Shown: positions 9,984 to 21,250 of the stretch, one piece after another
How the letters are laid out: every line of letters begins with the position of its first letter
Position numbering within the stretch: position 1 is the stretch's first letter
Source of the DNA: Hofstenia miamia
Lineage: Eukaryota > Xenacoelomorpha > Acoela > Hofsteniidae
Direction: 5' to 3'
DNA length: 64,000 nucleotides
NCBI GenBank assembly: GCA_900660155.1
Contig: CABFPE010000308.1
Location: forward strand, 582,015 to 646,014
Translations under genes and position numbers: made by a program
The notes under the pieces: model-generated
Told to the model about the DNA's origin: nothing
Databases searched by the model: none
Seen by the model: the letters and a program-made list of their open reading frames with translations, nothing else

Positions 9984-11888
9984 TCAAAGTAGTTTATTAT
10001 ACGAAATATACAAAACATTCGCGGCAGTGCATATGAAATCATCAGATCCATTCCCATCGACATCTAAGAGTGCATATAGAGAATCATAGGAAGTACATGG
10101 AAATCTTTGTGTTAATTTATACTCATAATAAACGTCATACTTCCCTAACTTTGAAAATGTTCCTCGTGAGAGATACACTGGAATATTTGCGCATTTACCT
10201 CTCCCCATCAAATAATACACTAAATAGAGTTGATCAAATTCTGCATCATCATCAAGAAGTCCTTCCAAATAAATTCGAAAATTTCTAGGCCTTGTCACAT
10301 TCTCGCAAAGATAAAAATAGTTAATCAACCACGAGTTATAAACAACAAATTCAGCAGCATAAATGTAATTGAAGTGGAGTTCTTCATTGTAAACTGTTAT
10401 ACAGGTGATGCTCCATGATACAGAAATGTAGTTGCAAATAGGCGTGGTGTTACTGTTTAAAGTGTCGACGCTAAACATGTCGATTAAATAGGCACCTGCT
10501 GTAATAGCATTACATGTGCTATTTAATAAAGATATTCTAAGTATGATATACTCTGCATTCGCTGCATTTTCATTACACCAAACAGCGTCGTGCTGACGTC
10601 CAAAACATGTAAAATTGTTAACCTTCCCGTAAATGTACAAAGTTGGTACACTTTTACAACCGGGTTGAAGAGACCCGTTAGTAAGTGTGGAAACCGGATA
10701 TTCAATTGAAAAACGGTACTGAGTTCTCAAATAAGAAATAGAGCCATTAATTATTGCAAATTCTAACAAAGTGCTGTTCTCAAAGCAAAATATTCTCAAT
10801 TTTAAAATGTGTGGACTAGCAGTACAGGACGGTTCACTCTTATACTCCCCATTATTGGAAAGACGCAGAAAGCCTTTTGAAGAAAAAAGAATGTTTGATA
10901 TTATGTAAATGTAACCACCAGTTTCTGAATAACATAGTTTATCCAAGCCTGAAATTATGTTAACAAACAATAGAAAAATACATTCATTAAGATGAAATGG
11001 AAAGATATTGTTGTTTTTGGGCAGGAATAGTTCAGTGAACGGATTATAAAATAGTTTATAAGAGTATGATTTTGTGGAAATTATTTTGCCATAACCCAAT
11101 CCATAATCGCAAATTATCGATCTAGACACGGGTAGTGTAAAGAATCCGGATACAGTAAAATTTTTTGGAAGTTGAATTAAGAGTGGATTATTTCCACTTC
11201 CTCTGATCACGTCAAACGTGTGTAGTTCATCCGCGACATAAATATACAAACGTGAATCACTAAAAATTTTCTCGTATTGAAGATAAAATGTACTGTTAAA
11301 AATACGTGAGAGGCCTGGAATTCCAATAAAATCATTTTCTAGAATGCAGGTTTCAAAGCTTGAGTTTCTTTGATCAACGAAGTGGTAGCCATATGCGACA
11401 CCATAGTTCAGATAACGCTTAATTTCGAAGCTCACATGCACTCGATTTGGAGTAATTTCTTTGTGTGAAAAATTGTAGATAGCTTCTTGAAATATCAATT
11501 CTTGAGTGTAGTAACTTTTGATGCCCAACCTTATCAAAACTGAAGAAGCACTGGGCAAAATAAATTCCACCAAAACACTTTTGCTATTGTTATTGTAGAT
11601 ATTTGTAATTTCAAATTCAACAGTCTCAAAGAAGTACACATTTAACTGGCGTCGTTCCAGAGAATACAATCCTCTCGCATTATTAAGTTTACAAACGTTT
11701 ATTTGTGTATGATTTTCTTCATGAGAATATATAGTGAAACTGCTGGCGCACATAAAATAATCTCTCAAATAAGCAGGAGATCGCAAATTTGTACCAACAG
11801 TTTTTGAGATTGTGAAACCGTTTGAAACATTGCTTATAAAAAGTAACCTAGTTAGAACAATGAAATTCATTAAAAACGAGATGCGCAT
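9984..11888 (-). CDS. Secreted glycoprotein of unknown family, 634 residues, single exon
   Basis: I do not recognise this protein. It begins MRISFLMNFIVLTRLLFISN, a basic start followed by a hydrophobic stretch that fits a signal peptide cut near residue 24; there is no later clear membrane anchor, so it is probably secreted. It has more than ten N-glycosylation sequons (NHT, NFS, NSS, NFT, NGS and others) and many spaced cysteines, which suggests an extracellular, disulfide-bonded, mostly beta protein. Near the C-terminus, residues 609-617 read DVDGNGSDD, the calcium-binding loop pattern of FG-GAP or dockerin-like repeats, followed by FIC. The frame is unbroken for 1,902 bases in DNA where everything else is decayed, which argues for selection. 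A second methionine at residue 7 is an alternative start. It could be a fast-evolving lineage-specific gene, and a further upstream exon cannot be excluded. Confidence 0.75.
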   Translation of the reverse strand: MRISFLMNFIVLTRLLFISNVSNGFTISKTVGTNLRSPAYLRDYFMCASSFTIYSHEENHTQINVCKLNNARGLYSLERRQLNVYFFETVEFEITNIYNNNSKSVLVEFILPSASSVLIRLGIKSYYTQELIFQEAIYNFSHKEITPNRVHVSFEIKRYLNYGVAYGYHFVDQRNSSFETCILENDFIGIPGLSRIFNSTFYLQYEKIFSDSRLYIYVADELHTFDVIRGSGNNPLLIQLPKNFTVSGFFTLPVSRSIICDYGLGYGKIISTKSYSYKLFYNPFTELFLPKNNNIFPFHLNECIFLLFVNIISGLDKLCYSETGGYIYIISNILFSSKGFLRLSNNGEYKSEPSCTASPHILKLRIFCFENSTLLEFAIINGSISYLRTQYRFSIEYPVSTLTNGSLQPGCKSVPTLYIYGKVNNFTCFGRQHDAVWCNENAANAEYIILRISLLNSTCNAITAGAYLIDMFSVDTLNSNTTPICNYISVSWSITCITVYNEELHFNYIYAAEFVVYNSWLINYFYLCENVTRPRNFRIYLEGLLDDDAEFDQLYLVYYLMGRGKCANIPVYLSRGTFSKLGKYDVYYEYKLTQRFPCTSYDSLYALLDVDGNGSDDFICTAANVLYISYNKLL

Positions 11889-12327
11889 GTCAACAAATAG
11901 GTTTATTTTGATTTAGCACCTGGCAAATGTCCCTGAATTATCGATCTTGCTCAAAGATTAATGAATAATTCATTGGGGTTTTCCTCATCACTGCTGATAT
12001 CTCGTATTTAACAGATTCTATTCTATTTTTATATGAAAAATATTTTCTCAATGACAGAAATGTTTACATTGGAAGTAATTACAATGTGCATACAAAGAGT
12101 TCAAACGCGAAATATCCCTTTTAAGATTTTGAGAAATCACAAACACATGTGATTTCCTTTGAAATGACTTTATATTCCTATGCCTAATATGATAATGTGA
12201 TATAGAGCAATAAGTGATATCATGATAAGCATTTACCTTCCGTTTTTTTAAAATCAACTCCATATTTAAGCATTTAATTTAATATATGCTTGAAATTATG
12301 TATTTCAATATTGAAAGGACTCTGAGT
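11889..12327. other. Upstream region of the secreted-protein gene
   Basis: AT-rich, with no gene seen. On the minus strand this is the 5' flank of the 634-codon gene. I see no convincing TATA box and initiator pair at standard spacing. Confidence 0.4.
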
Positions 12328-12560
12328 CAGAGATGAAATCGGATCCAAAATTTTCAGATCTGATCCGAGTCGGGGTCCGGAATCTCAGGATCCGGATCCG
12401 AATTTTTGAAAAATTGCCATTTTCGGATCTTAAATGGATCCGAATTTGAAAAAGGACTGTAAAAATAAACATGTAAGGACTTAATATAATTATATATTTT
12501 TCAAATACAAATACAATATTTTAAGAGCTTCAACACTTTCCTGCTATCAGAGATGGATAT
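12328..12560 (+). mobile_element. hAT-like non-autonomous element ends, GGATCC-rich
   Basis: CAGAGATG occurs at 12328 and again at 12548 in the same orientation; this is a common hAT terminal sequence. Directly inside the first lies a cluster of GGATCC/GGATCT words (12340-12440), the sort of subterminal repeat hAT transposases bind. No matching right end or 8-bp duplication was found, so the assignment is tentative. Confidence 0.35.
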
Positions 12561-12757
12561 GTACCGGGGAGGCACAGGGCACAGGCAATTTAAAAAAACT
12601 TACTAATACGCAGCCAGAGTTGGAACTGGCCAGAAATTTTAAGGCCGGGCAGGCAGTTAGCCCGTAATAGCTAATACCGGAAGGCCGGTAAATCATATTT
12701 GCATTGTATATTTAATCTACGCAAGTATATTCTTCTTCATTAATTTGTAAATATACA

Positions 12758-12960
12758 CGTGAAGATTGTCAACAATCTTACATCGGAGAGACACGAAGAC
12801 ACTTTGCTACAAGAATCTATGAAAATTTTTTTGTTCACCTTAAATCAACATCCACTTAAAAAAGAATTACAAAATCACTATATATATAAAGAAAGAAATA
12901 TTTATCAAGATTAATGAATAAACAGAAAAATTATTTTAACATCAACAGTTTCTATTGCAT
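12758..12960 (+). mobile_element. Penelope-like element, GIY-YIG endonuclease fragment
   Basis: The frame from 12758 reads EDCQQSYIGETRRHFATRI. That matches the C-terminal GIY-YIG nuclease of Penelope-like retroelements (a cysteine pair, SYIGET, then the catalytic arginine of RRH..TRI). About 40 codons later a second frame reads MNKQKNYFNIN, resembling the family's LNKQ tail. Only this 3' end is present; the reverse transcriptase is missing. It is not related in sequence orientation to the other Penelope-like end near 44 kb. Confidence 0.65.
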
Positions 12961-13611
12961 GCAATTTTAATTAATTTTAAGTGTAGTTAATTCTAATTAA
13001 TTTTCCTTCCAAATTTGTTCTGATAAAGATTTTGAATCTAAACCGGTCACATTTATGAAGCTCAGTAATCTAATACTTTCATATATATATATATATATCT
13101 AAATATATATGCTATTATAAAATTTGCCTAAAATGGCAATAATTTAAGTGGTATAGGCTAGCATAGAGCGGGCCTAAGGCTTAGTTGATTTTTTGCTGTG
13201 AGTGGTCCTCCATTTGTCTGTAACTGTGTACCGACAACGAGACAACGAGAAAATGACTTTCTGAATAAGCCAACTCTTATAATAAGGAAATTGAAAATGG
13301 GTTTTTCTATATTCCTAAGCTTTTTTAATAATGGAATTCTTAAAATTGTCACAATTTATATTCATAATATATCATATATAAATTTTAACAGTTGAAAATC
13401 TTATGGCATTCTCTCCTTAATCAATTTTATTATGTTCAAATCCAAAGAACATGTTTTTCTATTTTAGTATGAATTGAATTTGTTTCAAGCAACAGGAAAC
13501 AACTCAAAATTGTAGCTAGAGCGATGAAGACAAGAATTGCACAAGCAATGGCAAATTATTAACAAGCCAAAAACTTATGGTGAAACAATAAAAAAAACTT
13601 ATCCGAAGGAA

Positions 13612-13652
<41 letters not shown>

Positions 13653-14430
13653 TATATACATATATATTGGCCATTCAAAGTCAATTTCACTCTTAAAAAT
13701 GACCAATGGAACTCAGCTTTGGCTGTTACAAACGTCCAATGTTGTTTGCGGCCTTGAAAATTGTTATTTTTGAATTTTTTGTTGTGATGGTTTTATGCAA
13801 ATGCAATCTAAACACAATATTATATAACCAACAAATTTTTAGCATGAAAATAATTTCGAGCATCACACTGTTTAGAAAGATTTTGATATTGGTCATATGT
13901 AACTTTCAATGCATATTAGTAGTTTGTAATTCAATTTGTGTATTTTACTTATAATAGTCAAATCCTTGTGTATCTTAGTTATGTGTGATGGTTTTACCCT
14001 TCCACTACCATGGGAAAGAATGGGTGAAAACAATAATTATTGGGCACAGACGGGTGCAGTTCAGATTTATATTCGACAATGTGCATTTTTTCAATAATTT
14101 TACCTTCAAAGAAATAAATTGTCAGTGAAATACATGAGCTGCGCTTGAAATTGTATTGAAAATTTTAAGTTTCTTAATAGAAGTAAAAAATATATTATTG
14201 AGTACCAGCAAAGAATTTCGGAACTGGTGGATGTGGGTAACAGTTTTTACAAGTATCATAACAAACATAAGTGAACCCACTTGAAAATATTTGTTAATAT
14301 TCCTATTTTGAAAATCTTCTGAAACATTTAACTTTCAAAGTACGTTTTTCTATTCGAGATTTACTATGTTGGATGAATTATGATTTGTATTTGCATATAA
14401 ACCCAAATAAAAATATCGTAGTAATCGTAA
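12961..14430. other. No gene recognised; two (TA)n runs
   Basis: AT-rich spacer with (TA)n at 13081-13098 and about 13614-13669. The short open stretches here show no motif I can name and are probably chance. Confidence 0.5.
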
Positions 14431-14728
14431 TACGTTTTTATTATTTCTCTATAATGTCCATAGTAATTCGTACTACTAATCGTAGTACGATTAGCGTTAA
14501 ACGTGCATGGAAATAATAGAATTATTACGTAATAGCTACGAATTGCTACGGAACATATTGAATATTTCTACTATTAACTATGTTTTTATAATTATTCTAT
14601 AATTATCGTAGTAATTCGTACTACGAATCATAGTACGATTAAAACTAAACGTGCATGATAATTAAAATAATACGTCATAGCTACGATTATTATGGAACAT
14701 AAAATTATTCCTACGATTAACTACGATT
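14431..14728. repeat. Two tandem copies of a ~149-bp unit rich in TACGA palindromes
   Basis: Unit 1 (14431-14580) and unit 2 (14581-14728) align along their length. Each has TAGTAATTCGTACTAC, then AGTACGATTA, AAACGTGCATG, ATAGCTACGA and GGAACAT in the same order. Within each unit TACTACGAAT..TAGTACGATT forms an imperfect palindrome. A partial further copy may begin at 14414. No coding potential. Confidence 0.75.
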
Positions 14729-15696
14729 TTCTGTATAAAATCAAACAGTATTACTGTTTTTGAAATTCTGTAAACATATTATGTTTTCGCAAAAAATATA
14801 ATTTATACAAATTCAAGGGATTTTACAAAAATATATGAAGAACTCATGCTGAATGTTCTTGTAATTGATAAAGACAGCACCAACACTAACTATGTACAAC
14901 GACTAATATTGAAGTAATACTAAAAACTTAAAATAGTAAATATGTTAACTGTAAAACTTTGTTGAAAATAGCATTACTTTCAAATGTCTCACCTATTATG
15001 ATAAAATGTAAACTACTGCATAACATCATCAAAGTTTACAAAAACGACTATAAACTAAATAGAATATTCAAATAAAAATTTGTACCTGATTGTGAAAAAA
15101 ACTTAGCAAATGTCAACAAACACTAATAAATGCTAAACAAGCAGGAAATTATGATTTATAAGAGAACAGTTAAATTTATGTAATATGCACAATGTCCAAA
15201 ATTTTTTAGGATAGAAAACTGAAAGAAATATATTCCAACAAAAACTATGCAAAATTAGTTCAAAGAAACAAGTGAATCAAATATTTTTTTTTGAAAAGTA
15301 TACCAACTTTAACTAGAGAGATATGCAGGCTAACATAATGTTGTTACCAATTTCAATTTCCAGTCCTTGATCAACTAGCATCAGTTTCAGTCCCCCTACA
15401 ATATATCTATTTCTGGTTCCATACAAAAACTAAATGTGTTAAAACGATAGATATTATGAACATATTGTAGTTTAGTAAATACAATGCAATATCAAATACT
15501 AAATCAATTTTAGTGCTGTTAAGGGTTGGGTTAGGACTATGATAGGCTCTCGATATGCACTACACAATTTCACAATAAACAACACGGTGCAATGCGTAAA
15601 TCGATGCTGAAATAAATGATCTTTAAAATATGAATGTTGGTTAAATAAAAAACATAATCACAGAAACAAATCTTAATTCTACCCGCCTGGATAAAA

Positions 15697-15769
<73 letters not shown>

Positions 15770-15960
15770 CATAAACTGTTAACTACAAAATATTGAATTT
15801 CACGTAATGAAACACTTACCATAACATTTTTTAAATTTTATTGTAAACAATCCTAACTTCAACTTCAAAATTTGATACTTCATTTCCAAATTATAAAATG
15901 AATGGTATGTGAATAATATTAAGTAATACCGGTGTGTTTCATGGGCAATCAGTTCAAAGG
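14729..15960. other. No gene recognised; long (TA)n at 15700-15767
   Basis: AT-rich spacer. The (TA)n run is broken once by TTACA near 15732. I saw nothing else I can support. Confidence 0.5.
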
Positions 15961-15964
15961 GTTC

Positions 15965-16418
15965 TTTAGTGGGAAGATATTTGCCGAAATTCGTCTATTG
16001 TTTGATGCAATAATGACGGAATATCCAGTTATGAAAAAATACTTGGCAATCTATGCCAATTTTTGAAAGTGCCATCATCAAAATTCAAACTGAAAAATCA
16101 TTGACGCTGAGTGATGAAGAAAAATATTTAGTTTGTTGGCTGAAACAGCTGGCTTCCAACTCCAAAGATGCTGACATTATCGAGCAAGAGGATTTTGCTG
16201 GTATTTTGAAAAAAAGACGAATTGAGAGTAACGAATTTGGAAAAGAAGGGTATCTATGTACAAAATTTCTCCCGAATTCGAATATTATAGAACGCTCAGC
16301 TAAATTCGCCTACAACTACCACAGACAAAGTCTTTTACCTATTCACCGCGAAGAACAACTTTTTTTGAAAAGGAATACTCGATTTTGGGATGAAGAACTC
16401 GTTTCGACACTCTGTTAG
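15965..16418 (+). mobile_element. hAT transposase C-terminal fragment
   Basis: From about 15985 the translation reads EIRLLFDAIMTEYPVMKKYL, and after one frame change MPIFESAIIKIQ. Then come EKYLVCWLKQL, EDFAGILKKRR, LPNSNIIERSAKFAY and LPIHREEQLFLKRNTRFWDEELV. This is the C-terminal dimerisation region of a zinc-finger-BED-type hAT transposase (usual members read SNICERFFS and LEAQLFLH). The last 121 codons are open, but the family's usual RFFS is altered to RSAK. The N-terminal two thirds are absent. Confidence 0.7.
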
Positions 16419-16429
16419 AATTTTACCAA

Positions 16430-16470
16430 TTAATTGCAATTAATTGCAATTAATTAATTGCTTCGTTTGC
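16430..16470. repeat. Short tandem repeat of AATTAATTGC
   Basis: Three near-identical units follow the hAT fragment directly, then a degenerate fourth. The unit is self-complementary in part. Confidence 0.7.
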
Positions 16471-17126
16471 AATATCAATTTAATTGATTGTTTGTCAAAA
16501 ATCAATTTTCAAACACCCTTGCCACTTGGTATATATTTAATATAGTTGAAATTCTATGAATTACATCAACTTACCTGCTGCAGATTAAAATGCTGGTTGT
16601 AATTCTTCCATAAATAGTCGTGCAGCTTAGGCACTGGCACTGGTGATTGATAAAATAGCATAACAAATTTTTCAATTGTATTTATACTTTCATCAAATAA
16701 CTATTTCCAAATACTTTTACGCAGATACATTTTTAATAGAAATAGTTTTCCAGTGCTCTGATGTGTTCAAATTCCATCACTGACTTATATCTGTAATGAA
16801 AAATCTCATGCATATTATGTGCTAAATTTTGCATACAAAGATGTGTAGAAAAATAGCACGCGAGAACTGCTATAAATTTTAGATTGTCTGTAACTGTAAA
16901 TTTCATGTTGAAAATACGAATATAGAGAGTATCATTACGATGTGTGATAGAAAACCTATACTATGTAATAAAACACAGCTAAAAATTTGATTAATTAAAA
17001 TCGCTCTATATTCTTATAAAATATAAAAAGTTTATTATATTGGTGTGTTCTTAAAACAAAGATTTGAATAGTTGTCCATTGCATTATATAATGTTAAATA
17101 AAAACAATTTTAAGTAAGTCATTAAC
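16471..17126. other. No gene recognised
   Basis: AT-rich spacer between the hAT fragment and the fold-back element; no motif or long frame. Confidence 0.5.
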
Positions 17127-18284
17127 TCTACACCATTTACCCTTCCATTTTAAAACGAACGCATTCAAATTAAAAATTAGTGCATTCAAATTAAAACATA
17201 ACGCAATCAATTTAAAATGTAAGCTATTCAAATTAAAATTAACGCCTTCAAATTAAAACATAAGTCCTATCAATTTATATTAAATATCAAACTATGGCAT
17301 TATTAAAAAATGAAACTAAGAAACAAAACAAACTATACAAATAAATACAATGTTTACTCTATTTTCCATGCAGTAAATCATCTTTAGCCATAAATCTTGT
17401 GCATAGCCTCTGTACGTACTGCAAAAGAGAATTGCAGGAATATGGCCATCGCATACTTGATTATAAAGTCATATCTGTTTGTTCATCTTCTAATACTTAG
17501 GTTTGCCTAAATTCACTGTAAATTTGGGCCTTTGGAATTTGGCAGTGTAGTTATGCAGGAATGACTTCAAATCGATTCTTCCTAAACCCTATTGCAAAAC
17601 ATATTTAAATTACTCTCATCCTGGTAATAAATGATGGTATGCTCTGATTTAAGCCTTTAAATGGATTCAGCAAATCCTTTTACGTGGCCATATTTTTTAG
17701 TGTAAACTTGGCTCCCTCAAAATGTCAGTGTACTGTCCTTCTGGATACGTCTATTGCGATATGTGGATTATGTTTTAGTTTTAGAGTTACTTGACAATTT
17801 TGTTCCAAAAGCTTATTAATATGCTGTGAAAGGCTTTAATGAAGACATTCAAATTTGTAAATTAAGAATATAAAGCTAACGTATATGGTGCTACTGTTTT
17901 CTTGTATTCTCCTGAGCAATAACTGTGGGTTTCCTGATTAAATTTCAATTTTTAATCATAATCAAGATGGCTCTATTCATGCATTTTTTTGCAGTACGTA
18001 CAGAGGCTATGTACAAAATTTATGGCTAAAGATGATTTACTGCATGGAAAATAGAGCAAACATTTTATTTGTTTATAGTTTGTTTTGTTTCTAAGTTTCA
18101 TTTTTTAATAAAGTCATAGTTTGATATTTAATAAAAATTGATTGGACTTATGTTTTAATTTGAAGGCGTTAATTTTAATTTGAATAGCTTATATTTTAAA
18201 ATGATTGCGTTATGTTTTAATTTGAATGCAGTATTTTTTAATTTGAATGTGTTAGTTTTTAAGTTGAAAGGTAAAAGGTGTAGA
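17127..18284. mobile_element. Non-autonomous element with ~270-bp inverted repeats (fold-back type)
   Basis: The left end (TCTACACCATTTACCC from 17127) and the right end (its imperfect complement, ending GGTGTAGA at 18284) are the tips of inverted repeats that run inward for about 270 bases. The inner edge of the arms is CTCTGTACGTACTGCAAA and its complement (about 17405 and 17990). The outer part of each arm is built from five to six tandem units of about 20 bases around GCATTCAAATTAAAA. The middle (about 17430-17985) has no open frame. Duplicated target bases are not clear (AC at most). The superfamily is unknown; tandem subterminal repeats resemble Foldback-type elements. Confidence 0.8.
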
Positions 18285-18877
18285 ACTGGCCATGACAATA
18301 GCCACTACATTGCTGGCATTTGCAATGCATTAACTTAAAAAAGCTTATAGAGAAATGAAATTTTAAATGAAAGCAATAGAGGCCTTTGTGACACTAGATG
18401 GCGTTGTGATAATTTATACAAATAATACAATATTTCGTGTTGTGAAAAACATCAAGCGTAAATTTCACATTTACGAGCTTAAATTTCTATATGTTACAGC
18501 AATTTTATATAAAAAACATTATCTTAATAATCTTATTTAAACTTATTGCGTTTCTTTAAAATCGTAATAATTTCAATTGCGTCATTCTTACGATTTAATA
18601 TGAATGATACTAAGTTATTACGTTTTTATTTGATTGATATCATTCGTACTAAGATAAGTATTTCCTTAGCACCTGGGAATGTCAAATTTGTTTTAAATAC
18701 TAGTACTATTTCTGTGTAGGTGATGTAATCAGTGTTGTTGTAGAGAACAATTCGGTGCTTACTGCCCGTCTCTATGCGAAAAAGTTCGCATTTTTGCTTA
18801 CAACAGTTCATGCATATACCGAAATATGACAAAATTGAAAAACAAGAAAATATTGATTTTTGGTGATACAAATGACC

Positions 18878-18917
<40 letters not shown>

Positions 18918-18992
18918 AACGTTAAATTGTATCTGTTAGCAAATATATTGCTTCTTTGACTCTTAAATTGGAAAAAAACCAAGAGCAGCCAA
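18285..18992. other. No gene recognised; (TA)n at 18880-18917
   Basis: AT-rich spacer. TACG-rich words near 18550-18655 recall those of the 14.4-kb tandem repeat but do not align to it as a unit. Confidence 0.45.
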
Positions 18993-19328
18993 AAATAAAA
19001 TTGGACAAAAGAAATCGGACATTGCCATAAATATTGAAAATTATAAAAATATGTACTAGACATAACAAATATCTGTTCAATAATAAACTAATGTTTACAA
19101 CTATAACTAGACATTCCATCCTGTCGAATCACCTTACTAACTCGATTGGGTATTGAAGAGAATGGTTTTTGCAAAAATTCTCTAGGAATATTACAAAGTT
19201 CTTCCAAAACTCTTCCATATTCGAAAGTTGACTTTTTGCTTACTATTGTTTTCAATTCTGTCCAATTCGCTAAATCATTTTAATCATTAAAGTGGTAACT
19301 GTCTCAATACTTTTGTCCAAGATCTGTA
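18993..19328 (-). mobile_element. Internally deleted Tc1-like element
   Basis: The right end, read on the minus strand from TA at 19328, is CAGATCTTGGACAAAAGTAT followed by TGAGACA, a typical Tc1 terminal repeat. The left end carries TTGGACAAAAG and CGGACA near 19001. Between them the minus strand encodes only the last part of the transposase (EELCNIPREFLQ, SSIPNRVSKVI, with the closing DGMSSY), about 19277-19092. The catalytic core is gone. Confidence 0.75.
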
Positions 19329-19575
19329 TGTGCCAAAACAGTGAATTGCTACAGCAAACCTCTTAAGAAAATATATATTATATTGATTGCCAACTAGGTG
19401 GCTAAAATCAAATTTGGGCGCTACATCAAATATGGGGAATACTAGGACTTTCACACTATGGAAATTTGCTACGAGGAATTTTGGAATAAAGGCATTATGA
19501 CTAAACACTTTTGGATTTTCTATCGTGAAAATCCAATCCAAAAGTAAATCGATATTTTCTCAAAATTACATAATT

Positions 19576-19629
<54 letters not shown>

Positions 19630-20383
19630 CAAAAACTATACGTGTTAGAAAAAACTATAATTAGATTTGGAATCAGCATCAAAAATATATTCAGGAAAAC
19701 ATTAATATCTGTGATGAAAAAAATTTTCGTTTCTTTGACCAATATTTCTAATAAAAACTTTCAAAAACTTTCAAAAAACTTTAGATTAAAATTTGGAAAT
19801 TATTTTATTTTGGAGCTCAAGTGCAAAGACATCTCAATGAAAATGTGAAACATAAATATTTAGATGTTTCATGGAAAAGATTGCATGCCCGTGCCTTCTC
19901 GTTGCTTTCACTACCCAATTCCAGCCGGCACCATTTCATGGACTATATTTTTTAAAATTTGAAGCATCATTCAGGGTGGCTTAGAGTTATTGGTAATATT
20001 TGGGCTGAAATCACAACAAAATAATTTATACTAATAGGCTAGGCCTCCAAATACCGTTGAAATCTATGTCAGTCTCCAAGACTTCAAAAATACTTAGGAT
20101 TTTCCAAACGGGTATGTTAAATATAGTTATTTTATAAAAATAATTTTAATTGAAATTTCAGATGCTAAGAGAAATTTTTTTAAGGAGCACCCGATACATT
20201 CATTATACCACTATAATGAACCTTAAAAATGTTGACTCAGTGTTAGGCTCTATCAATGGTTTGATCAACAAAACAGTACATTTAAGTATACTGGAGCATG
20301 AGACTCAACATGTGTTATTGGAAACATTTGTAAGTGATAAAGTGTATGTTTGCATCACTTGCACTTTGAGTTATCAGGGATGT

Positions 20384-20825
20384 CAGGGGTGCCGCAGACC
20401 GAATAATTTCCGATCCATATCCAGTCCAATACAGACAATTTGAATGGATCTATCCATAGAATCCATATCCAGCAGAAATTCAAGACATCCAACACATAAT
20501 TACATGTCTGAAATCGTGGGGAGTTTTGATGACTGCCTAATATTTTGATTATTATACCAAACATGTAATCAGCTCTCAGGATGTAGTGTGGTTAGCACAC
20601 GTGTATTCTATTATCAGATGTTTACACAAAATAATACTGAGTGTTCATTGCAAAATATTTATCATAATCATTTACTATAAGAAGGAAAAAATTAATCAAT
20701 TAGCTCTTAATTTTTGATCCACAATGATTAATAGATATCCATAAATAAATTTTCTGATACACATCCAGTGGATGTGCAGGAATTGGCTCGATCCATATCT
20801 AGATCGCGATCTACGGCAACCTAAG
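20384..20825. mobile_element. hAT-like MITE (left-arm copy)
   Basis: The left end CAGGGGTGCCGCAGACCG and the right end (complement TTAGGTTGCCGTAGATCG) are imperfect inverted repeats. Both are followed inward by ATCCATATCCAG/GATATGGATC words. The CAGGG(A/G)TG-type tip and the repeated subterminal words suggest hAT. I could not fix the target duplication. No transposase. Confidence 0.45.
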
Positions 20826-20983
20826 GGACCCAGTTTAGAAAAAACATTATTGAGTAAAATTTGTATGCAATATTGAACTATCTTACATTATAATTTTTAT
20901 GAATTGAATAAAAATTTATTTCATTGTTATTGGCCAGATAACTTTGATAATGAAATAATGTAAAAGCATCGCAAAATAATCTA

Positions 20984-21250
20984 TTACACTATTCTAGTTA
21001 TCACAGTTGTCAGGTACCGAATGAGAGTATCTTTCTCGAATGCAGACAGGGCTGACTTGTGGCCAGGTTTTTCATTGTGTTTTGCTTTTATTCTATTATT
21101 CAACGTTCCAATAGAGATTTTGAATGTGTTGCTAGCTTCACGATATGACCCCCCTCCAGAAGTGATTGATGTCACAGCATTGGCAGGTTCATTGTTCTGT
21201 GTAATTCTTGTATGCACGAGCATCTTGCTTGCATTTGTAAGTTCGAACAA
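20984..21250 (-). mobile_element. pogo-type transposase N-terminal fragment (left-arm copy)
   Basis: 88 codons on the minus strand include SYREASNTFKISIGTLNNRI, KPGHKSALSAFEKDTLIRYL. That is a pipsqueak-type helix-turn-helix followed by the start of the second DNA-binding segment, as in pogo/Tigger and CENP-B-like proteins. The rest of the transposase (DDE core) is missing. A psq-domain host gene is possible but unlikely in this setting. Confidence 0.6.

Noticed and set aside
10070-10705. Shorter frames inside the 634-codon gene
   Set aside because: Shadows of the real minus-strand gene.
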